Assembly (NCBI GenBank): GCA_902497215.1
Contig: CABVEH010000022.1
Location: forward strand, 1-11,069
Length of the DNA stretch: 11,069 nucleotides
Direction: 5' to 3'
From: an uncultured Eggerthellaceae bacterium
GTDB lineage: Bacteria > Actinomycetota > Coriobacteriia > Coriobacteriales > Eggerthellaceae
Shown: piece by piece, positions 1-6,568 of the stretch
Layout: every line of letters starts with the position of its first letter
Position numbering within the stretch: position 1 is the stretch's first letter
Made by a program: the position numbers and the translations under genes
Notes under the pieces: model-generated
The model's database searches: none
Told to the model about the DNA's origin: nothing
What the model saw: the letters and a program-made list of their open reading frames with translations, nothing else

Positions 1-17
1 CGCTTTTGGCGAAAGCG
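1..17. other. short inverted repeat at window edge
   Basis: CGCTTT at 1-6 is complementary to AAAGCG at 12-17 with a 5-base loop. It could be part of a terminator of a gene upstream of the window, but there is no clear T-tract after it and the left side is cut off by the window edge. No coding frame can be supported in 1-100. Confidence 0.25.
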
Positions 18-129
18 TGACAAATCACCCGACCCCGCTGTCACCCGCCCCCTGCCCCCGTCGTTACGTTGTCGTGACGGTAGGGCTATGACGGGTTGCG
101 TCCTATGCGTCCTGTTGTGTAATTCGTCC

Positions 130-163
130 TATACTTGAAGATGCAAAGCCGCAGTCGAAAGGA
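130..163 (+). promoter_or_regulatory. promoter -10 and RBS of the flavodoxin-like gene
   Basis: TATACT at 130-135 is a good -10 hexamer. No convincing -35 lies at the usual distance, so activation by a regulator is possible. AAAGGA at 158-163 is a strong ribosome binding site, six bases before the ATG at 170. The upstream stretch repeats CGTCCT at 99-104, 108-113 and 125-130, the last copy running into the -10 hexamer. Confidence 0.55.
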
Positions 164-169
164 CTTCTT

Positions 170-649
170 ATGTCGAACACGTTGGTGGCCTACTTTTCAG
201 CGACGGGCAGGACGAAGCGCATCGCCGAGCGCATGGCGAAGGCGGCAGAGGCGGACCTGTTCGAGATCGTGCCGGCCGAGCCTTACACCCAGCAGGACCT
301 GAACTGGGTGGACAAGACCAGCCGCGGCACCATGGAGATGAACGACGACGCATGCCGCCCGGAAATCGCCAACAAGCTTGACAACATGGACGACTACGAT
401 CTGATCTTCCTGGGGTTCCCCGTGTGGTGGTACATCGAGCCGCGCATCATCGACACGTTCCTCGAGTCCTACGACTTCTCGGGAAAGCGCATCGTTCCCT
501 TCGCAACGAGCACCGGCAGCCCCATAGGCGAGGCCCCTCAACACATCCAGGAGATGTGTCCTGATGCTAAGGTGGAGGAAGGCCACAAGTTCAACACCAC
601 CGACGCCGACCCGATGCTCTTCCAGTGGGTGGCTCGCTACATGCACTAG
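170..649 (+). CDS. flavodoxin-like protein
   Basis: This 159-residue protein looks like a short-chain flavodoxin of the Flavodoxin_4 type, a small cytoplasmic FMN-binding electron-transfer protein. The N-terminal strand is followed by the FMN phosphate-binding loop SATGRT (residues 10-15). Residues 80-88 hold the loop FLGFPVWWY, whose aromatic residues would lie against the isoalloxazine ring, and residues 113-117 hold TSTGS, the third flavin-contacting loop. There is no signal peptide and no second domain, and the length fits a stand-alone flavodoxin. The start is fixed by AAAGGA six bases upstream. The gene appears to be monocistronic, because a long inverted repeat starts 11 bases after the stop codon. 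Its redox partner cannot be read from this window; a role in stress or quinone reduction is possible but only inferred from the family. Confidence 0.9.
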   Translation: MSNTLVAYFSATGRTKRIAERMAKAAEADLFEIVPAEPYTQQDLNWVDKTSRGTMEMNDDACRPEIANKLDNMDDYDLIFLGFPVWWYIEPRIIDTFLESYDFSGKRIVPFATSTGSPIGEAPQHIQEMCPDAKVEEGHKFNTTDADPMLFQWVARYMH

Positions 650-659
650 GCGCGTGTGG

Positions 660-768
660 GGTGAACAGGGGACGTGTTTTTCGTTCAATCCGGGAGTCAA
701 CAGAACCGTTCTCTTGACTACTGATCCTACTGTCACCAATTGAACGAAAAACACGTCCCCTGTTCACC
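660..768. repeat. perfect 30-bp inverted repeat with nested hairpin (REP-like pair)
   Basis: The arm 660-689 (beginning GGTGAACAGGGGACG, ending TTCGTTCAAT) is exactly complementary to 739-768, a perfect 30-bp inverted repeat around a 49-base centre. The centre holds another hairpin: AGTCAA (695-700) pairs with TTGACT (714-719), continued inside by AGAA/TTCT around CCG after one C-C mismatch. Each outer arm carries the GGGGACG core shared with other non-coding repeats in the window. RNA from either strand would fold into a very stable stem. Lying 11 bases after the flavodoxin stop, it may terminate or protect that transcript, although no T-tract follows. No clear target-site duplication is seen at the ends. 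Confidence 0.9.
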
Positions 769-770
769 AA

Positions 771-799
771 TGTGACAAAAGTGAACGTCCCCTGACACA
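771..799 (-). repeat. REP-like unit, GGGGACG family
   Basis: Read on the minus strand this 29-base unit begins TGTGTCAGGGGACG and ends CTTTTGTCACA, so its ends are nearly complementary (TGTG-CA / TG-CACA). It matches the unit at 6100-6128 at 27 of 29 positions in opposite orientation. It lies two bases after the long inverted repeat, giving a cluster of three related units. Confidence 0.8.
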
Positions 800-896
800 A
801 ACCTGTTCATCATCCCCGTCCCCCGACATGAAACGGGCGGTGATTCTATAACCTTTGTGGCTTTGGCTTTGGCTGCTTTTCGGCCGCTGACCTGCT

Positions 897-905
897 TGTT
901 ATAAT
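897..905 (+). promoter_or_regulatory. extended -10 promoter of the wall-anchored protein gene
   Basis: TGT followed by TATAAT (900-905) is a consensus extended -10 element (TGn-TATAAT). The -35 region near 877-882 is weak, as is usual for extended -10 promoters. Transcription would start near 912, giving a leader of about 28 bases before the ATG at 940. The ATG at 904 lies inside this hexamer and so cannot be the start of a transcript made from it. Confidence 0.7.
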
Positions 906-939
906 GCGTGTATGCGTAATTGACTTGGGGGTGTCTTTT

Positions 940-3900
940 ATGCTGACGGCTGGGAAATCGAAGCCTGCACGCTTATTAAAACTCTGCATAGCGTCTCTCT
1001 TCAGCATCGCGCTCTTGTGCATGCTTCAGCTGGTCATAGCCTATGAAACCTCCCTGTCCGCCTCCGCAGCCGAAACGAACAAGAACATCTTCGTCGACAA
1101 CGGCGGCACCGACAGCGACGTCGTCTACCTCTCCGACATCCCTTATGCCAACGCAAAGGTCGGATGGGGCAGCCTGACGCTGGACAAGAACGGCGTGAAC
1201 AACGGCGGAATCACCCTCAATGTCAACGGCTCTGCCACCACGTTCCACAAGGGCATCTTCGCCCATGCCACCTCGACGGTCGACTACGACATCAGCCAGT
1301 ACAGTTCCGAGTACTCCCATTTCGTGACGTACTACGGCCTGAACACGACGAACAACAACGTCGGCAACGGCGTCAAGTTCTACGTCTACACCTCCAACGA
1401 CGGCGAGAACTGGGACCTCAAGACCGACGAGAACCCGGCGCCGATCAAGAGCGGCGACGGGGCCCGCCAGTTCAGGGTCGACATCCAGGGCGTCAAGTAC
1501 ATCCGCCTTTACGCAGACGCCAACGGCAGCAACGCCTCCGACCATGCCGAATGGGCCGACACCAAGCTGGTGCACGAGGGCTACAAGGACAACATCGTTA
1601 GGACGGTCGAAGACCTCGATGCGGAAATCATGTCCAAGTACACGGGCGGCCCCGTGCCCGAGGAACTGCAGCTGACGCTTCTGCAGCGCAACCTTATCGC
1701 TGCCGTTGGACAGTACGGGCTGCGCACATTCGTTGAGAAAAGCCCGGAAAACCGCACGATGCTGGAGTGGTTCCTGAACGACGAGAAGGCGCTGCGCCTG
1801 TGGACGATGGGAGGCACGCCCAACGGCTCGTACGTGAACGCGCTCCAGGTGCTTAGCAACCTTTACGCGGCGCACAAGGACGACCTGCAAGACGACACGG
1901 TCGCTCACGGCGTGCGCAACGGCGACCTGAACCTGAACATGATGCTGGCGCTTTCGCTCGCGCATGCGGTTCCGATCAATCTGTGGATCTTCAACAACCA
2001 GACCTCGAACCCGGTCACTCGCTACGAGATCTTCAAGAGCATGTACGAGAACAACAAGCTGGGAAACCCCACGATGTTCGCGAACTTCACCGTTGAGGAG
2101 ATGCGCTGGGTCATGACGGCGCAGATGGACGACGAGTCGATCTTGTGGCTTCGTGACTACACGTCGAAGTTCGGAGACGGGTTCCAGCTCAGCGCACGCT
2201 TCAATCCTTACAACTACATCACGTACAGGTTCGGCTACTCGTACGGCAATCCGAGGTATTACGCACCCGAGAACTACGACATGTGGGACAAGAAGTACAA
2301 CCTGTCCGCCTACGACATCACATACAAGTCCGGCTACCCGAAGCTCTGGATCGTGTTCGAAGAGGGTTCCGTGTGCGGCGGCCTTTCCAAGACGGGTTCG
2401 AACATCCAGTGCGCATGGGGATACCCTGCCACTCCCGTCGGCCAACCTGGACACTGTGCATACATATATATGTACGATGCGGGCGGCGGCAAGAATGCCT
2501 GGCAGCTGACCAACAGCATCGTCGCCAACGGCTGGGCGAACACCACGCCCACGCTCATGCCTTACGGGTGGGGTTCGGGCGGCGCGAACGTGACCAACAA
2601 CGGCACCATCCAGTCCGCCTCATACATGTTCCTGTCGCAGGAGGCCCAGAACGAGTACGACAAGTTCGAGAAGGCCAACATGCTGATGCTCATGGCGAAG
2701 GTCTACCGCAACGACTGGGACGCGCTGGTTCAGATCTACAACGACGCTTACGACCAGGAGCATATCAACCTGGATGCGTGGAACGGCCTGATCAACATCG
2801 CGCTGGACGAGCGCACCGGATCCACTCAGGAGCAGCTGTACGACCTTGCCGTCCAATGCACCAACGACATGAAGTACCATCCGCTGCCCATGTACGACCT
2901 CACGCGCCGCATAGGAGCCAAGATCACCGACCCTGCCATCAAGGCGAAGTTCATGATGCTGGTGCAGTCAACGCTGCAGACCGCCTCCCGCGCGAACAGC
3001 TCGCAGTCCATCCAGGCCAAGGAGGTCAACGCCGTTGCGAACGCGCTGCTCGGTTATGTGGACAACCGCGTGGCCACCTTCTCGTTCGATGGGGCGGACG
3101 CGAATAAGATCGTTCTGGCTAAGTCGTTCCAGGGTTCGGGGGTGGCTTGGGAATACAGCCTTGATGGGGGAAGCACGTGGGTCGACGTGCACGAAGACTC
3201 GGTCACGCTCGCGTCTCAGCAGATCGCGAGCATCACCGCCGCGAACGACATCAAGGTGCATGTCATCGGCACGCCCCGTCAGGGGAACATCTTCACCATC
3301 GACATCACGCAGCCGTCGCTTTCCACGGCAGGGTTTTCGCCAAACGACGAGGAGAACCGCTTCTACGGCACGACGAGCCTGACGGAGTACTACATCAGCG
3401 AAGACATCAGGGAGGAAGCGGATGCGAAGGTAGTGCCTGCTGATGCGACGTGGACCTCGTTCTCCGTGGCGCCCAACCTCGAGGGCAACAAGCGCCTGTT
3501 CGTCCGCAACCGCGCCACGGGAACGCAGATGGCAACGAACTACGTCTGGTATACCTATCACGAAGAAGTCCTTATCGTGGATCGCAGCTACATCAAGCCC
3601 GAGCATTTGACGATCGCGGAGGCGCACGGCGGAGCGGCAGCAGGCACGCCGGCGAACATACTCGATGGCAACGCAAACACGTACTGGCTGACGGGCAAGA
3701 CCGGGATGCCCCATTACGTCACCATCGGCCTGGACGAGCCGAGGTTCATCTCGGGCCTCGACTTCCTTCCCAAGCGCCTGAACTCTACGATAAACGTACC
3801 CTACGGGCTGGTTCAGCAGTTCTCGATCTCCGTGAGCATGGACCTCACGAACTGGACCGATGTCGTCGCGAACGGAAGCACCGCGAAGACGGGCGCAGGG

Positions 3901-6096
3901 CTTCACGCCGAAACGTTCACGCCGGTTCAGGCGAAATATGTCAGGCTCACCTTCAAGACCGCGGAAAGCATGAACAACCTTCCCTTGGGGGCCAAGGGTT
4001 TGGTTTCGACTGCGGACGTCAAGCTTTACGAGGACCTGGCAACTGATCCCACGCCTAGGGCGAAGGTGCGTTACGACATCTCAAGCAGGACGAACGAAGA
4101 CGTCGTGGCCGAGCTGGTCAATCCCACCAGGCCTATAACTGTGACGAACACGGAAAACGGCGCCATCACGCACACGTTCACCGAGAACGGCAGCTTCACA
4201 TTCCAGTTCGTCGACGAAAACGGCAACCCGGGTTCTGCCGAGGCGTCGGTTAGTTGGATCGACAAGACCGCGCCCGAAATGAACGTTTCCTTCAGCACGA
4301 CGGAGCCTACCAACAACGACGTGGTCGCCACGATGGCGTTCACCGAGCCCGTGACCATCATCTCCGACGGCGTCAACGTTCTCAACAGCGACGGCTCGGC
4401 TTATGACGGCACGTTGATTTCCAACCTCAACGACCCCAAGAACATCACGTTCGTCGACAACGACTCGATCGACATCGAGTTCGTAGACGAAGTGGGCAAC
4501 GTGGGCCACAGGACGGTGGTTGTCGACTGGATCGACCGCGAGGAGCCAACCGGCACGGTAACCTACAGCACCACCGACATCACCGACCAGCCCGTCGTTG
4601 CGACGGTGGAGCCGGACAAGGAGGGCGTGACCGTCACGAGCGAAGGCGGGGCGACGCACACGTTCGATGCCAATGGCGACTTCACCTTCGAGCTGTGTGA
4701 CGCCGCTGGCAACACGGGCACGGCCACCGCCAACGTGTACTGGATCAAGCACACCCCGAAAGTCGAAGTGAGCTTCTCGCCAGCAGCGGGCACGATGACG
4801 AAGGACCCGGTCGACGTGGAGATCAAGCTTCCCGACGGCTACCGCATCATGAACAACGACGGCAAGAACACGTACACGTTCGCGGAAAGCGGAGAGTTCG
4901 CCTTCCAGTACCTCGACCCTGACGGCATGCAGGGCAGCTATCCCGTCGTCGTGGACTGGATCGACCACGAGGCGCCCAAGGCCACCATCACGTACGACAA
5001 GCCGACGGCAACCAACCAGTCCGTCGTTGCGACGCTTACGCTTGAGGACCCGTCCGGGCCTGTGACCGTCACCAGCCAGGGCGGCGCAACCCACACCTTT
5101 GCCGACAACGGCGAGTTCGACTTCGAATTCGAGGACGCCCTCGGGAACAAGGGCTCCGCCACGGCCAAGGTCGACTGGATAGACAGGATTCCTCCCACCG
5201 CGTCGCTCGTTTACAACAAGGACGAGACCACCGGCAAGGTGATCGTGCACGTGGTCGACCCCAGCGAGGAGATAACCTTCGCAGTGGGCGACGGCACCTA
5301 TGAATTTTCTGCCAACGGAGACTACGAGATCCTGTTCTACGACAAGGCCGGGAACGAAGGGATGCTGATCGCGCACGTCGACTCGGTCACCGAGCCCGTG
5401 GACCCCGGCCCCGACGAGCCCGATCCGCTGCCGCCCAGCGTCGTGATCTTGTCTCTGGCGTTCGGGGACGACTCGCAGAAGTCCGTTGAATGGAACAGGA
5501 CGGACGAAGACCACTTCTATGGCCGCATGGAGGTGCTGCGTTCGAAGATGCCTACCAAGGCCGAGGACTTCAAGCTCGCGGTTCCCAACGGCGTCGTCAT
5601 TCGTTCGATATCCAAGCAGGTGCAGGCGTATGCCCTTGCGCATCCGCTTGAGGCGTTCTATGGCGCGCTTTCGTCGGAAGACGACTACGGCGTTGCGGTC
5701 GCACGCGACGCCGCCTCAGCCTTCGCGGCAGCACGCGAAGGGTCGCAGTCCGATATTTGGGACATCGTATTGGGCCATACTTCTGACCCCAACTTGCAGA
5801 AGATTTATACGCTGGAAGTGGTTCCGGTTGAGGAAGGCGAACCCACGCCGACGCCCAATCCAGATCCAACACCGACCCCGACGCCTACGCCCAACCCGAG
5901 TCCCAATCCTGGGCCTTCGCCTGTTCCGGGCACTCCGTCCGTCCCGACGGCCAACAACAACCTTGGAAGCACTACCGGGCTTGCGAACACCGGAGACAAC
6001 GCCATGGATGGCGTCGTCGCGCTAGGCATTCTGGGCGCCTGCTTCGGCGTGCTCTCGCTGGTTGTCGGCCTCGTCGCCCGCTCCCGCCGCGCATAA
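940..6096 (+). CDS. wall-anchored NPCBM / transglutaminase-like / F5/8C / Ig-repeat protein
   Basis: Secreted surface protein of 1718 residues. Residues 1-44 are a signal peptide (basic N-end, hydrophobic core, likely cleavage after SASAA). Residues ~60-212 are an NPCBM/NEW2-type glycan-binding domain, with its GIFAHATSTVDYD and SDHAEWADTKL signatures. Residues ~213-705 are a large, mainly helical region. Within it GSVCGGLS (Cys479), GQPGHCAY (His505) and WQLTN (Asn525) suggest a papain/transglutaminase-like core. Beta-rich linker follows to ~880, then an F5/8 type C (discoidin) domain at ~884-1031. Six Ig-like repeats occupy ~1040-1485, then a domain of unknown function (~1486-1632), a Pro/Thr/Asn wall spacer (~1635-1668) and LANTG (1681-1685) with a membrane segment and RSRR tail. 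An open frame extends to an ATG at 904, but that codon overlaps the -10 box; 940 has GGGGG at 927-931 eight bases upstream. No glycoside hydrolase domain is visible, so enzymatic activity is unproven. Confidence 0.9.
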   Translation: MLTAGKSKPARLLKLCIASLFSIALLCMLQLVIAYETSLSASAAETNKNIFVDNGGTDSDVVYLSDIPYANAKVGWGSLTLDKNGVNNGGITLNVNGSATTFHKGIFAHATSTVDYDISQYSSEYSHFVTYYGLNTTNNNVGNGVKFYVYTSNDGENWDLKTDENPAPIKSGDGARQFRVDIQGVKYIRLYADANGSNASDHAEWADTKLVHEGYKDNIVRTVEDLDAEIMSKYTGGPVPEELQLTLLQRNLIAAVGQYGLRTFVEKSPENRTMLEWFLNDEKALRLWTMGGTPNGSYVNALQVLSNLYAAHKDDLQDDTVAHGVRNGDLNLNMMLALSLAHAVPINLWIFNNQTSNPVTRYEIFKSMYENNKLGNPTMFANFTVEEMRWVMTAQMDDESILWLRDYTSKFGDGFQLSARFNPYNYITYRFGYSYGNPRYYAPENYDMWDKKYNLSAYDITYKSGYPKLWIVFEEGSVCGGLSKTGSNIQCAWGYPATPVGQPGHCAYIYMYDAGGGKNAWQLTNSIVANGWANTTPTLMPYGWGSGGANVTNNGTIQSASYMFLSQEAQNEYDKFEKANMLMLMAKVYRNDWDALVQIYNDAYDQEHINLDAWNGLINIALDERTGSTQEQLYDLAVQCTNDMKYHPLPMYDLTRRIGAKITDPAIKAKFMMLVQSTLQTASRANSSQSIQAKEVNAVANALLGYVDNRVATFSFDGADANKIVLAKSFQGSGVAWEYSLDGGSTWVDVHEDSVTLASQQIASITAANDIKVHVIGTPRQGNIFTIDITQPSLSTAGFSPNDEENRFYGTTSLTEYYISEDIREEADAKVVPADATWTSFSVAPNLEGNKRLFVRNRATGTQMATNYVWYTYHEEVLIVDRSYIKPEHLTIAEAHGGAAAGTPANILDGNANTYWLTGKTGMPHYVTIGLDEPRFISGLDFLPKRLNSTINVPYGLVQQFSISVSMDLTNWTDVVANGSTAKTGAGLHAETFTPVQAKYVRLTFKTAESMNNLPLGAKGLVSTADVKLYEDLATDPTPRAKVRYDISSRTNEDVVAELVNPTRPITVTNTENGAITHTFTENGSFTFQFVDENGNPGSAEASVSWIDKTAPEMNVSFSTTEPTNNDVVATMAFTEPVTIISDGVNVLNSDGSAYDGTLISNLNDPKNITFVDNDSIDIEFVDEVGNVGHRTVVVDWIDREEPTGTVTYSTTDITDQPVVATVEPDKEGVTVTSEGGATHTFDANGDFTFELCDAAGNTGTATANVYWIKHTPKVEVSFSPAAGTMTKDPVDVEIKLPDGYRIMNNDGKNTYTFAESGEFAFQYLDPDGMQGSYPVVVDWIDHEAPKATITYDKPTATNQSVVATLTLEDPSGPVTVTSQGGATHTFADNGEFDFEFEDALGNKGSATAKVDWIDRIPPTASLVYNKDETTGKVIVHVVDPSEEITFAVGDGTYEFSANGDYEILFYDKAGNEGMLIAHVDSVTEPVDPGPDEPDPLPPSVVILSLAFGDDSQKSVEWNRTDEDHFYGRMEVLRSKMPTKAEDFKLAVPNGVVIRSISKQVQAYALAHPLEAFYGALSSEDDYGVAVARDAASAFAAAREGSQSDIWDIVLGHTSDPNLQKIYTLEVVPVEEGEPTPTPNPDPTPTPTPTPNPSPNPGPSPVPGTPSVPTANNNLGSTTGLANTGDNAMDGVVALGILGACFGVLSLVVGLVARSRRA
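4057..5394 (+). repeat. six tandem Ig-like repeats within the wall-anchored protein
   Basis: Six diverged repeats of about 65-95 residues follow one another. Most start with a P-x-x-x-V-x-Y/F-S type strand, have a central THTF-x-x-NG-x-F-x-F-x-F segment and an 'aGN' turn, and close with a WID-x-x-x-P or related boundary. The boundaries lie at about 4260, 4545, 4750, 4970, 5190 and 5394. Repeat 2 is longer than the others because of about 25 extra residues between its central strands. The last repeat ends in HVDSVTEP instead of WID. They probably act as a rigid stalk that holds the binding domains away from the wall. Confidence 0.85.
5842..5940 (+). repeat. Pro-rich wall-spanning low-complexity segment
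   Basis: The DNA repeats CCNACNCC-type triplets that encode PTPTPNPDPTPT-like sequence followed by NPSPNPGPSPVPG. Such Pro-rich stretches sit just before the sorting signal in wall-anchored proteins and cross the peptidoglycan. The short-period repeat makes it prone to length change between strains. Confidence 0.8.
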
Positions 6097-6099
6097 CAG

Positions 6100-6128
6100 C
6101 GTGTCAGGGGACGTTCACTTTTGACACA
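6100..6128 (+). repeat. REP-like unit, GGGGACG family
   Basis: This 29-base unit begins CGTGTCAGGGGACG and ends CTTTTGACACA; GTGTCA and TGACAC at its ends are complementary, giving a small hairpin with GGGGACG in the loop. It starts four bases after the stop codon of the wall-anchored protein and matches the units at 771-799 and 6452-6480, both inverted, at 27 of 29 positions each. It may contribute to transcript ending, but no T-tract follows. Confidence 0.85.
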
Positions 6129-6149
6129 TCGACGACGTGCTTGTCGGTG

Positions 6150-6178
6150 GGTGAACAGGGGACGGTCAAGCGTTCCAC
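6150..6178 (+). repeat. REP-like unit related to the 660-689 arm
   Basis: GGTGAACAGGGGACG at 6150-6164 is identical over 15 bases to the start of the arm at 660. GTGAAC (6151-6156) and GTTCCAC (6172-6178) at its ends are complementary apart from one bulged base, so it has the same hairpin plan as the other units. Its 3' part differs from the 660 arm. Confidence 0.7.
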
Positions 6179-6396
6179 GTGCAAGCAAAAAGGTGAAAAT
6201 TGGCAAAAAATCGCCGGTTCCGGTCAATTTACGAGGTCAAAAAGAGAAGCGGGCTGCATTTTTGAATACCGAAACCACAGACTCGTTGCAAAGCCCCAGT
6301 TCAGAGACTTGAGGGGTTTTGCGCAACCATAGAACATGCAAGCAGATTGACCGAAACTGGCGATTTCTTGCCAAATTTCCTTCGGTTTTCTGCACG
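6178..6396. repeat. long imperfect inverted repeat (nested palindrome)
   Basis: Bases 6200-6230 and 6344-6374 are complementary at 27 of 31 positions; the arms contain TTGGCAA and CGGTCAAT on the left and the reverse of these on the right. The pairing keeps register outward to CGTGCA (6178-6183) against TGCACG (6391-6396), with a weaker A-rich stretch between. Both blocks are centred on about 6287. Inside lies another hairpin, GTTGC-AAAGCCCC (6285-6297) against GGGGTTTTGCGCAAC (6313-6327). ACGTGCAAGCA (6177-6187) recurs directly as ACATGCAAGCA (6334-6344). No convincing reading frame is present, so this is a mobile-type repeat or a structured RNA. Confidence 0.8.
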
Positions 6397-6451
6397 ACGG
6401 CCTCTCAGATGCCAAATTCGTCGCGACCGACATGCTTCCGTTATCGCCGAA

Positions 6452-6480
6452 TGTGTCAAAAGCGAACGTCCCCTGGCACG
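6452..6480 (-). repeat. REP-like unit closing the nested palindrome
   Basis: On the minus strand it begins CGTGCCAGGGGACG and ends CTTTTGACACA, matching the unit at 6100-6128 at 27 of 29 positions. The two units face each other and bound the whole 6100-6480 stretch. It ends eight bases before the -35 of the metalloprotease gene. Confidence 0.85.
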
Positions 6481-6488
6481 CCCGAACG

Positions 6489-6559
6489 TTGCAAAAATGC
6501 CCTCTGACCTGGTATAATCCGCATTAACTATGTTGTTTTGCGGTCGAGGGGCGAAGGGG
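6489..6559 (+). promoter_or_regulatory. promoter and RBS of the M26-like protease gene
   Basis: TTGCAA (6489-6494) as -35, an 18-base spacer, and TATAAT (6513-6518) as -10, preceded by TGG, which makes it an extended -10. Transcription would start near 6525. AAGGGG at 6554-6559 is the ribosome binding site, nine bases before the ATG at 6569. GACCTG precedes this -10, as it does the promoter at 897-905, so the two giant genes may share promoter design. An in-frame ATG at 6530 would be nearly leaderless and has no ribosome binding site. Confidence 0.75.
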
Positions 6560-6568
6560 ATTCCGCAA

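Larger units (their letters stand above)
6097..6568. other. 472-base non-coding region between the two giant genes
   Basis: This stretch holds, in order: a REP-like unit (6100-6128), a second related unit (6150-6178), a long imperfect inverted repeat with a hairpin at its centre (6178-6396), a quiet stretch of about 55 bases (6397-6451), an inverted REP-like unit (6452-6480), and the promoter and leader of the metalloprotease gene (6489-6568). Open frames of about 60 codons cross it on both strands, but they lack ribosome binding sites and run through the repeats, so I see no protein gene. Confidence 0.8.

Noticed and set aside
660..799. CRISPR array
   Set aside because: The repeats are inverted and irregularly spaced, with no direct repeats of constant length and no spacers.
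197..800. Minus-strand frames (185 and 69 codons) reaching the flavodoxin 3' side
   Set aside because: They run through the REP-like units or oppose a well-supported flavodoxin; no start signal.
976..2454. Long minus-strand open frame (492 codons) opposite the wall-anchored protein
   Set aside because: It is a shadow of GC-rich codon use: low-complexity Val/Arg/Asp-rich product, no ribosome binding site, no recognisable domain.
5465..5471. GGGGACG inside the wall-anchored protein gene
   Set aside because: It lacks the complementary ends of the repeat family and encodes ordinary protein sequence (GDD), so it is a chance match.
4081..5643. Minus-strand open frame of 520 codons opposite the Ig-like repeats
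   Set aside because: Its product is a Val/Gly/Arg/Asp-rich periodic mirror of the Ig repeats with no domain features; the plus-strand protein is strongly supported.
6121..6332. Small open frames of about 63 codons in the non-coding region
   Set aside because: They cross the inverted repeats, have no ribosome binding site, and their products are basic and featureless.
6178..6396. Retron-type msr-msd RNA
   Set aside because: The nested inverted repeats would allow such a fold, but no reverse transcriptase gene lies next to it.
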